A stretch of 64,000 nucleotides of DNA from Oceanobacillus jeddahensis (GCF_000750635.1 NZ_CCDM010000001.1:868001-932000); one strand, 5' to 3'. Positions 8,379-17,742 are shown, counted from the first letter of the stretch. Program-made: numbers and translations. Notes: generated from the letters alone by a model not told the origin.

Positions 8379-8422
8379 AAACACTTGATTCTTTTCTCCG
8401 GAAAGGAATTCAAGTGTTTTTT
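8379..8422 (+). terminator. Rho-independent terminator of the glucosaminidase gene
   Basis: AAACACTTGA at 8379-8388 pairs with TCAAGTGTTT. The inner CTTTTC/GAAAGG pairing extends the stem, and a run of six T follows. Confidence 0.8.
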
Positions 8423-8531
8423 GCTTTTTTCGATCACAGTATTCGTCGAATTATGGTATGATAAACGAAAGAAAGGGTAATAGAATATTAAGGTAATCAT
8501 TTACTAGAATACTAGAAGTAGGTGAAAAACT

Positions 8532-9608
8532 ATGTGGAGTGCAGCTGAATTGCTGATCGCGTTTGCTATCGCACTTTTAACAGCAATTATCACGACACCG
8601 ATTATCATAAGCGTTTCGAAAAAATTAAATCTAGTAGATCAACCTGATCAAAGAAAGCAACATCAAAAGGCTGTATCAAGCATTGGCGGTCTGGCTATTT
8701 TCTTCGGTATCGCTGCAGGTTTCCTTTATTTACAACCAGAACATCCACAAATGACGGCGATCGTTGTTGGTGCATTGATTATGCTCTTGACAGGGTTTTT
8801 GGATGATATTTTTGACCTTCGTCCCGGCACAAAGTTATTAGGTCAAGTATTTGCTGCTTCTGTGGTAGCTTATTCGGGATTAGTGATTGAGAAATTAACA
8901 TTACCTTTCATGGGGACCGTTTTCTTGGGGGAATATGTTGGAATAGCCCTCACTATTTTCTGGATTGTTGCTGCTGCCAACGCAATTAATTTAATTGATG
9001 GACTGGACGGACTGGCTGGAGGAGTATCAACCATTGCATTTATCAGTATCTTGATTATGGCGATCATGGATTATCGTGTCATTGTCATTGGGCTATGTGT
9101 CTTGTTAATTGGTGCTACACTCGGGTTTTTAGCATTCAATTTTCATCCTGCTAAAATCTTTATGGGAGACACAGGAGCATTATTTTTAGGGTATTCGATT
9201 GCAATTATATCCATGCTCGGACTATTCAAAAATGTAGCCTTTTTCAGCTTTGTTATCCCAATCATCGTGATTGCACTTCCGGTATTTGATACATTACTTG
9301 CGATTATTAGACGAATTAATAATAGACAAGGTATTTCTGTAGCTGATCGAAATCATATTCACTATCTATTACTAAAAAATGGCTATTCTCATAGACAATC
9401 TGTATGGATTATTTATGCATTCAGCATGTTCTTTGGTGCAATGGGGATTGTGGTTAACAATGCGCAGCTGATGACATCCTTAGCTATTTTTTGCTTCGTT
9501 ATTCTGGGTATACACTTATTCTCTATTATATGTGGTATTAGAACGAGCAGAGGCTTTGTCTTTTTCGCTAATAGAAAAGATGGGATGGATAAGAGACGGT
9601 TAAAATAA
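8532..9608 (+). CDS. tagO: Undecaprenyl-phosphate GlcNAc-1-phosphate transferase (TagO/WecA family)
   Basis: A 358-residue polytopic membrane enzyme. It is predicted to move GlcNAc-1-phosphate from UDP-GlcNAc to undecaprenyl phosphate, the first committed step of wall teichoic acid synthesis. Family landmarks visible are [18 protein letters not shown] (Asp pair), [15 protein letters not shown], the cytoplasmic [20 protein letters not shown] catalytic block, and an RNRQG...[13 protein letters not shown] loop. About ten hydrophobic segments are present. It is a single-gene unit between two terminators. tagD and an LCP ligase are nearby on the other strand, which supports a teichoic acid role. 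A role in other GlcNAc-initiated polymers cannot be excluded. Confidence 0.9.
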   Translation: MWSAAELLIAFAIALLTAIITTPIIISVSKKLNLVDQPDQRKQHQKAVSSIGGLAIFFGIAAGFLYLQPEHPQMTAIVVGALIMLLTGFLDDIFDLRPGTKLLGQVFAASVVAYSGLVIEKLTLPFMGTVFLGEYVGIALTIFWIVAAANAINLIDGLDGLAGGVSTIAFISILIMAIMDYRVIVIGLCVLLIGATLGFLAFNFHPAKIFMGDTGALFLGYSIAIISMLGLFKNVAFFSFVIPIIVIALPVFDTLLAIIRRINNRQGISVADRNHIHYLLLKNGYSHRQSVWIIYAFSMFFGAMGIVVNNAQLMTSLAIFCFVILGIHLFSIICGIRTSRGFVFFANRKDGMDKRRLK

Positions 9609-9620
9609 AAATAGGATTCA

Positions 9621-9665
9621 AAACCCTCTTTATTCCTCGTTTTTTGTAGGAATAAAGAGGGTTTA
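9621..9665. terminator. Bidirectional terminator between tagO and the ATP-grasp gene
   Basis: A 17-bp stem (AAACCCTCTTTATTCCT and its complement) with a T-rich loop. It is positioned to end both the plus-strand tagO transcript and the minus-strand gene at 9723. Confidence 0.8.
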
Positions 9666-9722
9666 AATTATTTGAGACAATCAAATTTTAACTGATCGCT
9701 ATTAAGTTATCCTACCACAAGT

Positions 9723-10703
9723 TTACCCTTTGCTTAGAGTTCCTGGAAACATACCGTCTATCACTTTTGAAACAACTTCACGCTTTTCACCTTCCCAAGG
9801 GAAATGATGCATGGTCAGCATAGCATGTGCGTTTATTTCTAAGATATGATAATCGTCCCCGTTTATTAGTACATCTACGCCGCATACTCGTAACCCTGGT
9901 ATAGCAAGGATAGCTTTTCGAATAGTTTCTTTCAATTCGGGTTGTATATCATCTGTTACATCTATAGCATCGCCGCCTGTAGAAACATTTGAATTATTTC
10001 TAAGGTAAATAGTTTCTCCTTTTTTAGGTATAACGTTAAAAGATAATCCCTGTTTTTTTAAGACACGTTCACTTTCTTCTCCCATATCCAATTTTTTATG
10101 CAAGGGATTTTTCCGCTGCGAACGTTGTTTATTCTTAGAAGTAATCAACTGCTCAATATTTTTCAAATCATCACCGACAATATTGGCAGGTACTCTTTTT
10201 ACCACTGCTACAATGTCATTTTTTACAAAAGTAAATCGATATTCTGCTCCTTCGATAAACTTTTCAATTAAAATTTCATCGCGTACTTCAGCAATTTTCT
10301 CAAAGCATGCTTTAAATTCATCATAAGTGTCTATTTTTACAAATACAAGTTTTCCCATAATACCATCATTTGGTTTCACCACGACTGGAAGAATATCTTC
10401 AGCCCATTTCCAGGCTCTATTAACTTCGTACGTTAAAAAGACAGCATTTTCCAGGGAAGAATATCCCATTCCTCTGAGGAAATTACCAGTCGCATTTTTA
10501 TATTTCGTAAGCTTTCCTGCCAATCTGGTATTATAAGCAGATGATATTTTTCCTCCTCGGATGATATAGCTTTTTTTATCATAACTCATTTTAAATTGTT
10601 TATTAGGTAACGCTTCAAATGTAACACCGCGGTTATATGCTTCTTCAGCTAGTATTCTGTTAGATGTGCTCAAAGATCGGCCGGTAATTTCTTTTATATT
10701 CAT
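9723..10703 (-). CDS. ATP-grasp family ligase (CphA/GshF-like C-terminal fold)
   Basis: A 326-residue cytoplasmic protein with an ATP-grasp fold. Nucleotide-binding segments include VVVKPNDGIMGKLVFVK (about 106-122) and ILIEKFIEGAEYRF (about 143-156). A CphA/GshF-type block NNSNVSTGGDAIDVTD is at about 236-251, and the metal-binding end is GVDVLINGDDYHILEINAHAML. It should form an amide or ester bond on a carboxylate, but the substrate is unknown. The length fits a stand-alone ATP-grasp domain without an N-terminal partner. A clear AGAGGTG ribosome binding site precedes the ATG. It lies downstream of the LCP gene on the same strand, separated by a terminator, so it is probably transcribed separately. 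Confidence 0.75.
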   Translation of the reverse strand: MNIKEITGRSLSTSNRILAEEAYNRGVTFEALPNKQFKMSYDKKSYIIRGGKISSAYNTRLAGKLTKYKNATGNFLRGMGYSSLENAVFLTYEVNRAWKWAEDILPVVVKPNDGIMGKLVFVKIDTYDEFKACFEKIAEVRDEILIEKFIEGAEYRFTFVKNDIVAVVKRVPANIVGDDLKNIEQLITSKNKQRSQRKNPLHKKLDMGEESERVLKKQGLSFNVIPKKGETIYLRNNSNVSTGGDAIDVTDDIQPELKETIRKAILAIPGLRVCGVDVLINGDDYHILEINAHAMLTMHHFPWEGEKREVVSKVIDGMFPGTLSKG

Positions 10704-10796
10704 GTACTTACACCTCTTTAAACAGACTTTTTCTTATTATACCATTTGAAAAAGGAAGGGTAGAATTTTAATTATAAAACATATAAGGAATTCCAT

Positions 10797-10833
10797 AAAA
10801 AAACTCTTTCCCAATCAAGCTGGGAAAGAGTTT
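10797..10833 (-). terminator. Terminator of the LCP gene
   Basis: Read on the minus strand, a 13-bp perfect stem (AAACTCTTTCCCA and complement) with a 7-base loop is followed by TTTT, six bases beyond the LCP stop codon. Confidence 0.85.
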
Positions 10834-10838
10834 CATAG

Positions 10839-12080
10839 CTAATACGGATTCCCGTATTCGTCTGTTTCTTCATTCGTTTCTTCTTGATAAGGGTCCTCTT
10901 GGTAAGGATCCTCCTCTTCTTGGTAAGGTTCACCCTGTTCTTCCTGGTAAGGGTCGCCTTGCTCTTCGTAAGAACCTTCTTCTTCGTATGTTCCTTCTTC
11001 AACAGGTTCTTCTGCATTAGGATCTTCGTAAGTTTCTTCTTCTTCCGGAGATCCTTCTGCACCATTTGTTGTTCCATCATCTTCCTCATCAGCATAGGAA
11101 CTGGAGAGTTCTAAGTGATCCTTCAGCATCATTTTCGTTTCTTCTAATGCAGGTTCATCAAGTAACCAATAATAAGCGGATCCAGGCTGATAGTCACTAC
11201 CTTCTAACGTGTGATCCTCAATATTAAGGCCGCCAGTAGCAAACGTAATAAATGTCATCATCTCATTGAAAGTCATATTCGTGTTCATATTGTTGCCAAC
11301 AGCTGCAATCAAGTCATCAAACCTAAACACTGATCCGAGTGATGTTGCTTTATCGGCTACACCATTAACGACTTCCATTTGTCGTTTTCCACGCTCAATA
11401 TCATTATCTAACTTCCGGGTTCGTGCAAACGCTAATGCTTCTTCCCCATCAACTGTTTGTTCTCCAGGATAGAGGTGGATAGCGTCTCGTTTATCCATGG
11501 AATCGGACTCTTGAAATTCATATGGTACGTCTACATCAATACCACCGATAGCATCAACAACATCTACAAATGCGTGGAAATTAACACGTACATAATAGTC
11601 CACTGGAATATCTAATAAATTTTCGACAGTCTCAATTGTTGCTTTTGGCCCGCCAAGGGCATGAGCATGTGTGATTTTATCCTCTGTACCCGATTCTGGG
11701 ATATAGGTATACGTATCACGAGGGATACTTACTAATTTTACACTTTTATCATCTTTATTAAAGGTTGCTAACATTAATGTATCGGAGCGGGAACTTTCTG
11801 CGTTTCCCCGATGCTCATTCTCATCGACGCCAATGATCAAGATAGAAACATTGTCGATATTAGGGTCAACCTCAAAATCCCTTAGATCTGATTTATCACG
11901 GCCGTCATCTTCATAAGAACCAGTGACAGCATTATTTGCTTTAACATATAAATAACTTCCATAACCTACTACTGTCAGTAAGGCCAGGCCTACAAAAATT
12001 AAGGTAAATAAAACACCTTTTCGGAGTTTACGCTTTTTTCGCGTGACTCTGCGGCCTCGCATATTTTTTTGTTTTACCAT
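10839..12080 (-). CDS. LytR-CpsA-Psr (LCP) family glycopolymer ligase
   Basis: 413 residues. LCP proteins attach teichoic acids or capsule from undecaprenyl carriers to peptidoglycan outside the membrane. A basic cytoplasmic start is followed by one TM helix (about residues 26-46). The LCP domain holds the conserved Arg/Asp pattern (SRSDTLML, SIPRDTY and RTRKLDNDIERGKRQ). A long acidic C-terminal tail (about 325-413) has repeated DPYQEE/EPYQEE motifs, probably extracellular. The start at 12080 is preferred over an in-frame ATG 18 codons upstream because AAAGGAG sits correctly before it. tagO and tagD flank it. Which polymer it transfers is not evident. Confidence 0.9.
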   Translation of the reverse strand: MVKQKNMRGRRVTRKKRKLRKGVLFTLIFVGLALLTVVGYGSYLYVKANNAVTGSYEDDGRDKSDLRDFEVDPNIDNVSILIIGVDENEHRGNAESSRSDTLMLATFNKDDKSVKLVSIPRDTYTYIPESGTEDKITHAHALGGPKATIETVENLLDIPVDYYVRVNFHAFVDVVDAIGGIDVDVPYEFQESDSMDKRDAIHLYPGEQTVDGEEALAFARTRKLDNDIERGKRQMEVVNGVADKATSLGSVFRFDDLIAAVGNNMNTNMTFNEMMTFITFATGGLNIEDHTLEGSDYQPGSAYYWLLDEPALEETKMMLKDHLELSSSYADEEDDGTTNGAEGSPEEEETYEDPNAEEPVEEGTYEEEGSYEEQGDPYQEEQGEPYQEEEDPYQEDPYQEETNEETDEYGNPY

Positions 12081-12296
12081 TACAAATCTCCTTTTTTTAC
12101 AAGAAATATCGACTGATTTCTTTGTAAAGCCCATTTAATTTTACTATGGAATGAATAATTAGTAAATTTACAATTGCATTACATCTTTTTTATTATGAAA
12201 AGGGAAATACTAGCTTTTATATTGCATAAGTACTGCGAAAACGTCCAATTGGGGCACGGTGAATGTAAAGTGATTGAAACAATATGTTTTCGTTGC

Positions 12297-12692
12297 TTAG
12301 GTGTCACCTCTTAAATTATCCTTAATAATAGTGGAAGAAATGCCATCTGTCCGTGGGAGGTATACAACTTCACAAAAAGAGCACAGTTCATCAAACTTTC
12401 CTTTCCAATCATTCCCCATCACGAAGGTGTCGACTTGATATGTCAAAATATCATCTTTTTTTTGCTCCCAGATCCTCTCTGGAATTACTTTATCAACATA
12501 ACGTACCGATTCAAGAATGACTTTCCGATCTTGATAGGAATAAAAAGACTGCTTATGCTTTAGTATATTAAAATCATCGGTGGATAATCCTACAATAAGA
12601 TAATCACCCATTTCTTTTGCGCGTTTTAATAAATTCACATGACCAACATGTAATAAATCAAAGGTTCCATAAGTGATAACAGTACGTATCAT
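12297..12692 (-). CDS. tagD: Glycerol-3-phosphate cytidylyltransferase
   Basis: A 131-residue soluble enzyme making CDP-glycerol from CTP and sn-glycerol 3-phosphate for poly(glycerol phosphate) teichoic acid. The nucleotidyltransferase signature TYGTFDLLHVGHVNLLKRA (HxGH) is near the N-terminus. The second motif, RTDGISSTIIKD, is at the C-terminus. The length agrees with the family (about 130). The ATG at 12692 lies five bases after AGGAGG and is preferred to an in-frame GTG that overlaps the ribosome binding site. It is monocistronic. No CDP-glycerol polymerases (TagB/TagF type) occur in this window, so the pathway must be completed elsewhere. Confidence 0.92.
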   Translation of the reverse strand: MIRTVITYGTFDLLHVGHVNLLKRAKEMGDYLIVGLSTDDFNILKHKQSFYSYQDRKVILESVRYVDKVIPERIWEQKKDDILTYQVDTFVMGNDWKGKFDELCSFCEVVYLPRTDGISSTIIKDNLRGDT

Positions 12693-12883
12693 TTCCACCT
12701 CCTAAAAGCTTATTAAAGTAATAGTAACATAAGAAAAGAAGGAAGAATAAACGAGAGTAACAAAAAAATGTGTTTTCTTTAATGAAAGTGGGAATACAGG
12801 TTAAATGAGGAATAATTATAGACTGTCATGAAGTAGTGAGAATAATATAAGGGTTTGTTGTAGAATAATCTCGAAAATAGTCA

Positions 12884-12928
12884 GCCGGGAATTTAACAAT
12901 AGCATAGAAGTGAAACGAAATTCCCGGC
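12884..12928 (-). terminator. Terminator of the YheC/YheD-like gene
   Basis: An 11-bp GC-rich stem (GCCGGGAATTT with its complement at 12918-12928), 21 bases beyond the minus-strand stop codon. The T-tract is weak (TGACTATTTTC). Confidence 0.6.
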
Positions 12929-12948
12929 ATAACAACTAACAAAGCGGT

Positions 12949-13980
12949 TTAAACGAATTCTTTTGGAGCACGTTCCGCATTTTGTGCTACTAAATAAGCA
13001 TAATAATCGGTGCGTAATGCAGCTACTTCTTCTTGCAGTAAAGAAGCATCCGGCGCACTGTTTGCTTCGAAGAGAAAGAGATGCTTATCTTTGTCTATTC
13101 CGATATCAAGACCAAGCGTCGCTAACTCTTTTTTTCGTGTTTGCTCTATTTTTTTGGCGAGGCTTAATGCTGCAGCATCGAGGTGGTCATCAACGGATGG
13201 AGCTTCTTCTATAAATTTTAGTTTTAAAAACATGCTGGCATCAAATGTAACTCCGGCTTGCTGATTATTAGGAGAAACAATTTGATCTGTTCCTACACGG
13301 ATATATTTTTTCACAATGACCCACTTGCCTTCTTTATTCTTTTCTAAATGAATCCGGCAGTTAAATGGTTCATCCTGTTCAGTTCTAGAAGGAATATATT
13401 TTTGGACAATATATTTTCGTTTGGAAATAATTTGTTGAAAATATACAAAGGTCTCTTTCAATGTCATTTTGGTTTTTGCATTCTGGTGACTAACTATAAA
13501 TTCATCTTTATCCAGTTGTTCGATTTTGTATATATTTTCTCCAGCTGGATTATAGACTGGTTTGACGACAACTTCACCATATTTCAATAGGAAGCCTTTA
13601 ATAATAGAGAATGTCTTACATCGGGAAGTTGGAATCGCATATTTTTGCAATTTCGAATCCTCTTCAAGGACCTTCTGTATACTTTCTTTGGAGAGTTTAT
13701 TTCTCCCGTCTTCTGTTAAGTAGGCATATTCTTCCAGGTATTTGATGGTTTCTTTGGATTTTAAGCAAAAGGAAGAAACATCAATAATTTCAGGTATATT
13801 TCCTTCTGTTGCTTCCCAAGTATTTCCATTTAGAATCATTCCTGATGTGGAGTTGTTTTCTTCGTTAACATCGCTTGGTGTCATATACAGGATATCGATT
13901 CCCTTTGATTTTGCTTCGATAGATATATGTTTAGCTAGATCGGTTGGTTCTTTGAAAGGCTGCATTAATCCTACTAACAT
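12949..13980 (-). CDS. YheC/YheD-like ATP-grasp protein
   Basis: A 343-residue protein of the YheC/YheD group, whose Bacillus members are associated with the endospore coat. The N-terminal half is a substrate-like domain (MLVGLMQPF...). The ATP-grasp half shows VVVKPVYNPAGENIYKIE (about 138-155), YIVQKYIP (about 193-200), FNCRIHLEKNKEGKW and the metal site LGLDIGIDKDKHLFLFEANSAPD (about 293-315). A good ribosome binding site (AGGAGGAG) precedes the ATG. It is monocistronic with its own terminator. The reaction catalysed is unknown for this family. Its presence supports a spore-forming host. Confidence 0.78.
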   Translation of the reverse strand: MLVGLMQPFKEPTDLAKHISIEAKSKGIDILYMTPSDVNEENNSTSGMILNGNTWEATEGNIPEIIDVSSFCLKSKETIKYLEEYAYLTEDGRNKLSKESIQKVLEEDSKLQKYAIPTSRCKTFSIIKGFLLKYGEVVVKPVYNPAGENIYKIEQLDKDEFIVSHQNAKTKMTLKETFVYFQQIISKRKYIVQKYIPSRTEQDEPFNCRIHLEKNKEGKWVIVKKYIRVGTDQIVSPNNQQAGVTFDASMFLKLKFIEEAPSVDDHLDAAALSLAKKIEQTRKKELATLGLDIGIDKDKHLFLFEANSAPDASLLQEEVAALRTDYYAYLVAQNAERAPKEFV

Positions 13981-14267
13981 GGAATCTTTTCTCCTCCTAT
14001 TTATTCGTTATTCTAATTATCTACCAGTCATTTTACCATAATCTATTGTGATTTGGAGAGGCTTTTTAGAAAAATAATAAAAATGAAACATTTGTCAAGC
14101 AGGAAGACAGGGAATTTTGTACGATACAACTTACATAGGGTTTCTAAAAATAAGTTGAGCATTGTAAATAAATAGCATTTTTTGTTGTCGAAACAATATT
14201 TTTCATGTAAAGTAAACCATTATTAAAAAAATTTCTAAAAATTAACAGAGGGAAAAGGAGTTCATGT

Positions 14268-15734
14268 ATGAAGGAAAACAGAGAAACACTACATAAAACA
14301 CTCAAACCTCATTGGGTATGGGCGCTTGCGTTAGGATCAGCGATTGGCTGGGGTGCTTTTGTGCAGCCGACCACTTGGATGGAATCAGCAGGTCCATTAG
14401 GAGTTATTATCGGCTTCTTTATCGGTGCTTTATTAATGTTATTAATTGCTGTGAGCTTTGGATTCCTCATTAAAAGCTTTCCGGTATCCGGCGGTGGCTT
14501 TGCATACGCCTATATTAGCCTAGGTAGGACACATGCCTTTATTTCTGGATGGTTTCTTACTTTAGGATATATTTGTATAGTTGCGTTAAATGCATCGGCA
14601 TTTGCACTGATGATTAAATTTGTTTTTCCGCGTGTCATTGAAAATATCCCTTTGTACCAAATTGCCGGCTGGGACGTCTATTTAACAGAGATAATTGTTG
14701 CTACATTACTTCTTGTTCTATTTGGTATTGCCAATTTTCGAGGATCTAGTTTGTCAGGAAGTATCCAATTCATATTTTGTGTGATTATGATTGGCGCTAT
14801 TTTTGTTTTACTACTGTTTGTTGGAATACAGCCAAGTGCCGGGTTACAAAATATCGCAACGCTGTTTCCGAGTGATACGACACCAGTTGCCGCCATTATA
14901 TCCATTGTTGCGATTGCGCCGTGGGCGTATGTTGGATTTGATAATGTTCCGCAAACAGCAGAGGAGTTTAATTTCCCTGCAAAAAAAGCATTCAGCCTGA
15001 TTGTTTTTGCGATTTTGGCAGCAGCTACTTTATATAGCATCATGATTATTGTGACATCCATGGTTCGGCCATGGGAAGGTGTGGTTGAAGAAGGGCATAT
15101 CTGGGGAACAGGCTATATTATTCAAGAGCTGCTTGGTCCGTTAGGAATGGCGATTCTAGCCGTAGCTTTAGCGATGGGAATATTTACTGGTTTAAATGGT
15201 TTTATTATCTCTTCCAGTCGTTTAATGCTTTCCATGGCCCGGGCGAACATCCTGCCTAGTAGTTTTGGAAGGCTTCACCCCAAATACAACACGCCTTACG
15301 TAGGCATTATATTTGCGGTAGTTGTCTCCATGGTAGCGCCGTGGTTTGGCAGAGAAGCTTTATTATGGGTAGTAGATATGTCATCGATCGGTGTCACAAT
15401 TGCTTATTTATATACATGCTATGCAGGTTTTTCCTTATTTAGGATGAAGAAAGACCACACATTTAATGAAAAAAGACATATAGTAGCTCCAGGTAAAAAA
15501 GTATTAGCATTTTTAGGAATGGTGGCAAGTATCATATTTTTAGCACTCTTGTTAATTCCTGGCTCCCCAGCGTTTTTAGGGTTGGAATCCAGAATTTCGT
15601 TAGCGGTATGGATCGTATTAGGGCTTATCTTTTATCTGATCAAAAGAAAAGATTTAAACAGCTTATCTGATAAAGAGATGAATTACCGGATATTAGGAAA
15701 AGAAGAAATTGAAATTGAAAAAGAGAGAGAATAA
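14268..15734 (+). CDS. APC superfamily amino acid permease
   Basis: A 488-residue membrane transporter with about 12 helices. The first helix has the APC glycine-rich loop (ALGSAIGWGAFVQP). SGGGFAYAYISLGRTHAFISGW and the WAYVGFDNVPQTAEEFNFPAKKAF motif between helices 5 and 7 are typical of amino acid/polyamine/organocation permeases. It would import an amino acid or amine by proton or sodium symport; the substrate is not readable. The ATG lies seven bases after AAGGAG. It is monocistronic, ended by a strong shared terminator. Flanking genes concern the envelope and do not hint at a substrate. Confidence 0.85.
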   Translation: MKENRETLHKTLKPHWVWALALGSAIGWGAFVQPTTWMESAGPLGVIIGFFIGALLMLLIAVSFGFLIKSFPVSGGGFAYAYISLGRTHAFISGWFLTLGYICIVALNASAFALMIKFVFPRVIENIPLYQIAGWDVYLTEIIVATLLLVLFGIANFRGSSLSGSIQFIFCVIMIGAIFVLLLFVGIQPSAGLQNIATLFPSDTTPVAAIISIVAIAPWAYVGFDNVPQTAEEFNFPAKKAFSLIVFAILAAATLYSIMIIVTSMVRPWEGVVEEGHIWGTGYIIQELLGPLGMAILAVALAMGIFTGLNGFIISSSRLMLSMARANILPSSFGRLHPKYNTPYVGIIFAVVVSMVAPWFGREALLWVVDMSSIGVTIAYLYTCYAGFSLFRMKKDHTFNEKRHIVAPGKKVLAFLGMVASIIFLALLLIPGSPAFLGLESRISLAVWIVLGLIFYLIKRKDLNSLSDKEMNYRILGKEEIEIEKERE

Positions 15735-15740
15735 GATATG

Positions 15741-15781
15741 AAAAAAACGAGTGCATTGCCTTACGAATGCACTCGTTTTTT
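15741..15781. terminator. Bidirectional terminator between the permease and the LysM endopeptidase
   Basis: AAAAAACGAGTGCATT pairs perfectly with AATGCACTCGTTTTTT around an 8-base loop. A- and T-tracts on both sides serve the convergent genes. Confidence 0.92.
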
Positions 15782-15798
15782 CGATGATAAATATAGAA

Positions 15799-16926
15799 TT
15801 AATAGAAACGCTTAAAGCTATCGAAATGAGAGCTCCAGTAAGAGTTATCTAGTGATGTGATCGTAACACCAGTAGAAGATCCTGCATGAAGGAACTGATT
15901 ATTACCAAGATAGATTCCCATATGAGAAGGACCAGATTTATAAGTTCCAGAGAAGAATACTAAATCTCCTGCTTGTGGATTGCTGATTGTCTGTGCTCTA
16001 TCATAATATCCTGCAACGCTAGTGCGAGGAATATTTTTACCTGCTTGATTATAAACATAATGGATGAATCCACTGCAATCAAAACCGCCAGGAGAACTGC
16101 CGCCCCATACGTAAGGGTCTCCCTGCTGCTCTTTTCCAACGGAGATAAGTGTATCTACATTATAACCTGCACTAGATGATGAGCTATTGGAAGAGCTATT
16201 TGATGAACCAGAACTACTGTTTGAATTGCTACTATTAGAAGAGCTAGAACTACTAGAACCATTTACTTTTAATGTCTGTCCAACAATGATTAAATCTGAT
16301 GATAGATTATTGATAGATTTTAAGTTAGATACTGTTGTACCATGCTGGCTAGCGATTTTAGAAAGGCTGTCGCCAGATTTTACCTTGTACGTGCTGGAAG
16401 ATGAATTGCTTGAGCTGGAAGAACTAGATCCAGAATTGGAATTCGAGCTTGAACTAGAGCTGCCAGAGCTAGAACTGCTAGAACCACTGTTGCTGACCTT
16501 TAGTGTGTTTCCAGGATAAATTAATGTTGTCGATAAATTATTCCACTTCATTAAGTTGTTTAGTGAAATACCATGCTGAGAGGCAATACCACTTAATGTA
16601 TCACCAGATTTCACAGTGTATGTACTTCCGCTGGAACTGCTTGAGCTGGAATTAGAGCTTGAACTAGAATTTGAACTAGAAGAGCTTGAATTCGAGCTTG
16701 AAGATCCAGACGTTGTTAAAACCTGATTCGGGAAAATCATATCCGAAGAAAGATTGTTAAGAGATTTTAATTTGGATACGGTCGTTCCTTGACTTTGGGC
16801 AATCTTCCATAGGTTATCGCCACTTTTTACTTTGTAGGATGCTGCATCAGCGCTGTCTGTTGCTACCAAAGCAGATGCAATCGCTGCAGATGCAGTAACA
16901 GAAAAAATGATTTTTTTGTTTGCCAT
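15799..16926 (-). CDS. Secreted LysM / NlpC-P60 D,L-endopeptidase (LytE/LytF-like)
   Basis: A 375-residue exported wall hydrolase expected to cut the gamma-D-Glu-diaminopimelate bond of stem peptides. A signal peptide (cleavage near ADAAS, about residue 29) precedes three LysM domains (about 30-72, 101-146 and 178-222). They are joined by Ser/Asn homopolymeric linkers. An NlpC/P60 domain (about 258-375) has catalytic Cys in GGFDCSGF and His in PSHMGIYL. The three-LysM layout resembles B. subtilis LytE/CwlS. AAGGAGG precedes the ATG. A WalR-type box lies upstream at 17346-17362, and LytE-type genes are known WalR targets, but the distance is large. Confidence 0.9.
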   Translation of the reverse strand: MANKKIIFSVTASAAIASALVATDSADAASYKVKSGDNLWKIAQSQGTTVSKLKSLNNLSSDMIFPNQVLTTSGSSSSNSSSSSSNSSSSSNSSSSSSSGSTYTVKSGDTLSGIASQHGISLNNLMKWNNLSTTLIYPGNTLKVSNSGSSSSSSGSSSSSSNSNSGSSSSSSSNSSSSTYKVKSGDSLSKIASQHGTTVSNLKSINNLSSDLIIVGQTLKVNGSSSSSSSNSSNSNSSSGSSNSSSNSSSSSAGYNVDTLISVGKEQQGDPYVWGGSSPGGFDCSGFIHYVYNQAGKNIPRTSVAGYYDRAQTISNPQAGDLVFFSGTYKSGPSHMGIYLGNNQFLHAGSSTGVTITSLDNSYWSSHFDSFKRFY

Positions 16927-17345
16927 TTGTACGTTTTCCTCCTTAGTATGTAATGTTGGGGTGTGTAGATGTGTTTGAATATGATTTGTAAGGAGACCAA
17001 AGAGGGACCATAAAGAAAATAACTATATTCATTGTTATTTTCTAAAGCCTTGTCCGTACATATTATAATGAAGAAAAAAGTCCTGAATAGGTACGTAACA
17101 ATCCTGGTACAAGCACAAATCTCATATTCCTTAAACAAAGATGTATTTTACTCTCAGAAGTTTATCCATTGTTAATTTTAGAGTATCATTTGATAGTTTT
17201 AAAATGAGGTATTACTAGATTCGTTTAATTACAACATAATACGAAAGTAATCTTGTAAATTTGTCGTTAGAAAAATAATCCAATAAATACATCTTTATAG
17301 AATTATATCGTTTTATAGATAATAATGGTAGGTTATATGGAGATT
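16927..17345. promoter_or_regulatory. Long upstream region of the LysM endopeptidase
   Basis: About 420 bases of AT-rich DNA without a supportable gene. TATAAT-like -10 hexamers on the minus strand occur at 17062-17067 and 17302-17307, each with only weak -35 candidates. The second one is about 38 bases from the WalR-type box. Minus-strand hydrophobic reading frames here and at 17366-17631 lack ribosome binding sites. Confidence 0.35.
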
Positions 17346-17362
17346 TGTAACATGTTTGTAAT
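17346..17362 (+). promoter_or_regulatory. Candidate WalR (YycF) binding box
   Basis: TGTAAC, five bases, TGTAAT: an exact match to the WalR direct repeat TGTWAH-N5-TGTWAH. It lies between the divergently placed LysM endopeptidase and nagA. WalR controls several cell-wall hydrolase genes in Bacillus and Staphylococcus, so the endopeptidase is the likelier target. Confidence 0.5.
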
Positions 17363-17642
17363 GTTTTAAAAATTAAGGTCTATAGAACTGCTTTTGAAAA
17401 CATGTTTATTCGAAAATAAGTAATGAGTTGGATTTTTTGTATCCCTATCAAGAATATAATATAAATAAAAAGGACTAAAAAAAGGAATTGATTGGATTGT
17501 AAACCTTTGCAGGCGATATAAAAGATTATGAGACATTCTTTTAGTTGCAAGATAGAAAAGTAAAAGAAAACTATATATGCTATAAAACAATAGAATCTAA
17601 GCTCTTCCAATAAACTTTGAATAAATAACATTCGATAAAATA

Positions 17643-17664
17643 TGTTATTTCCCGGGAAATAACA
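17643..17664. promoter_or_regulatory. Perfect 22-bp palindrome upstream of nagA, possible operator
   Basis: The core GTTATTTCCCGGGAAATAAC is fully self-complementary, with one further T/A pair on each side. It lies about 32 bases upstream of a TATAAT hexamer (17696-17701) and 79 bases before the nagA start. It does not resemble the NagR/YvoA operator core. A repressor or activator site is likely from symmetry and position alone. Confidence 0.5.
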
Positions 17665-17742
17665 ACAAAATATACATTTATTTAGAAGATAGCGTTATAA
17701 TAAGGATAATATATATTATAAAGATAAACGGAGGAATACATT

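Noticed and set aside
16927-17100. Cyclic di-AMP riboswitch upstream of the LysM endopeptidase
   Set aside because: Looked for because such riboswitches precede wall hydrolases, but no recognisable conserved core was found.
17366-17631. Two overlapping hydrophobic minus-strand frames between the endopeptidase and nagA
   Set aside because: No ribosome binding sites; hydrophobicity is explained by AT-rich codons. They overlap the candidate WalR box.
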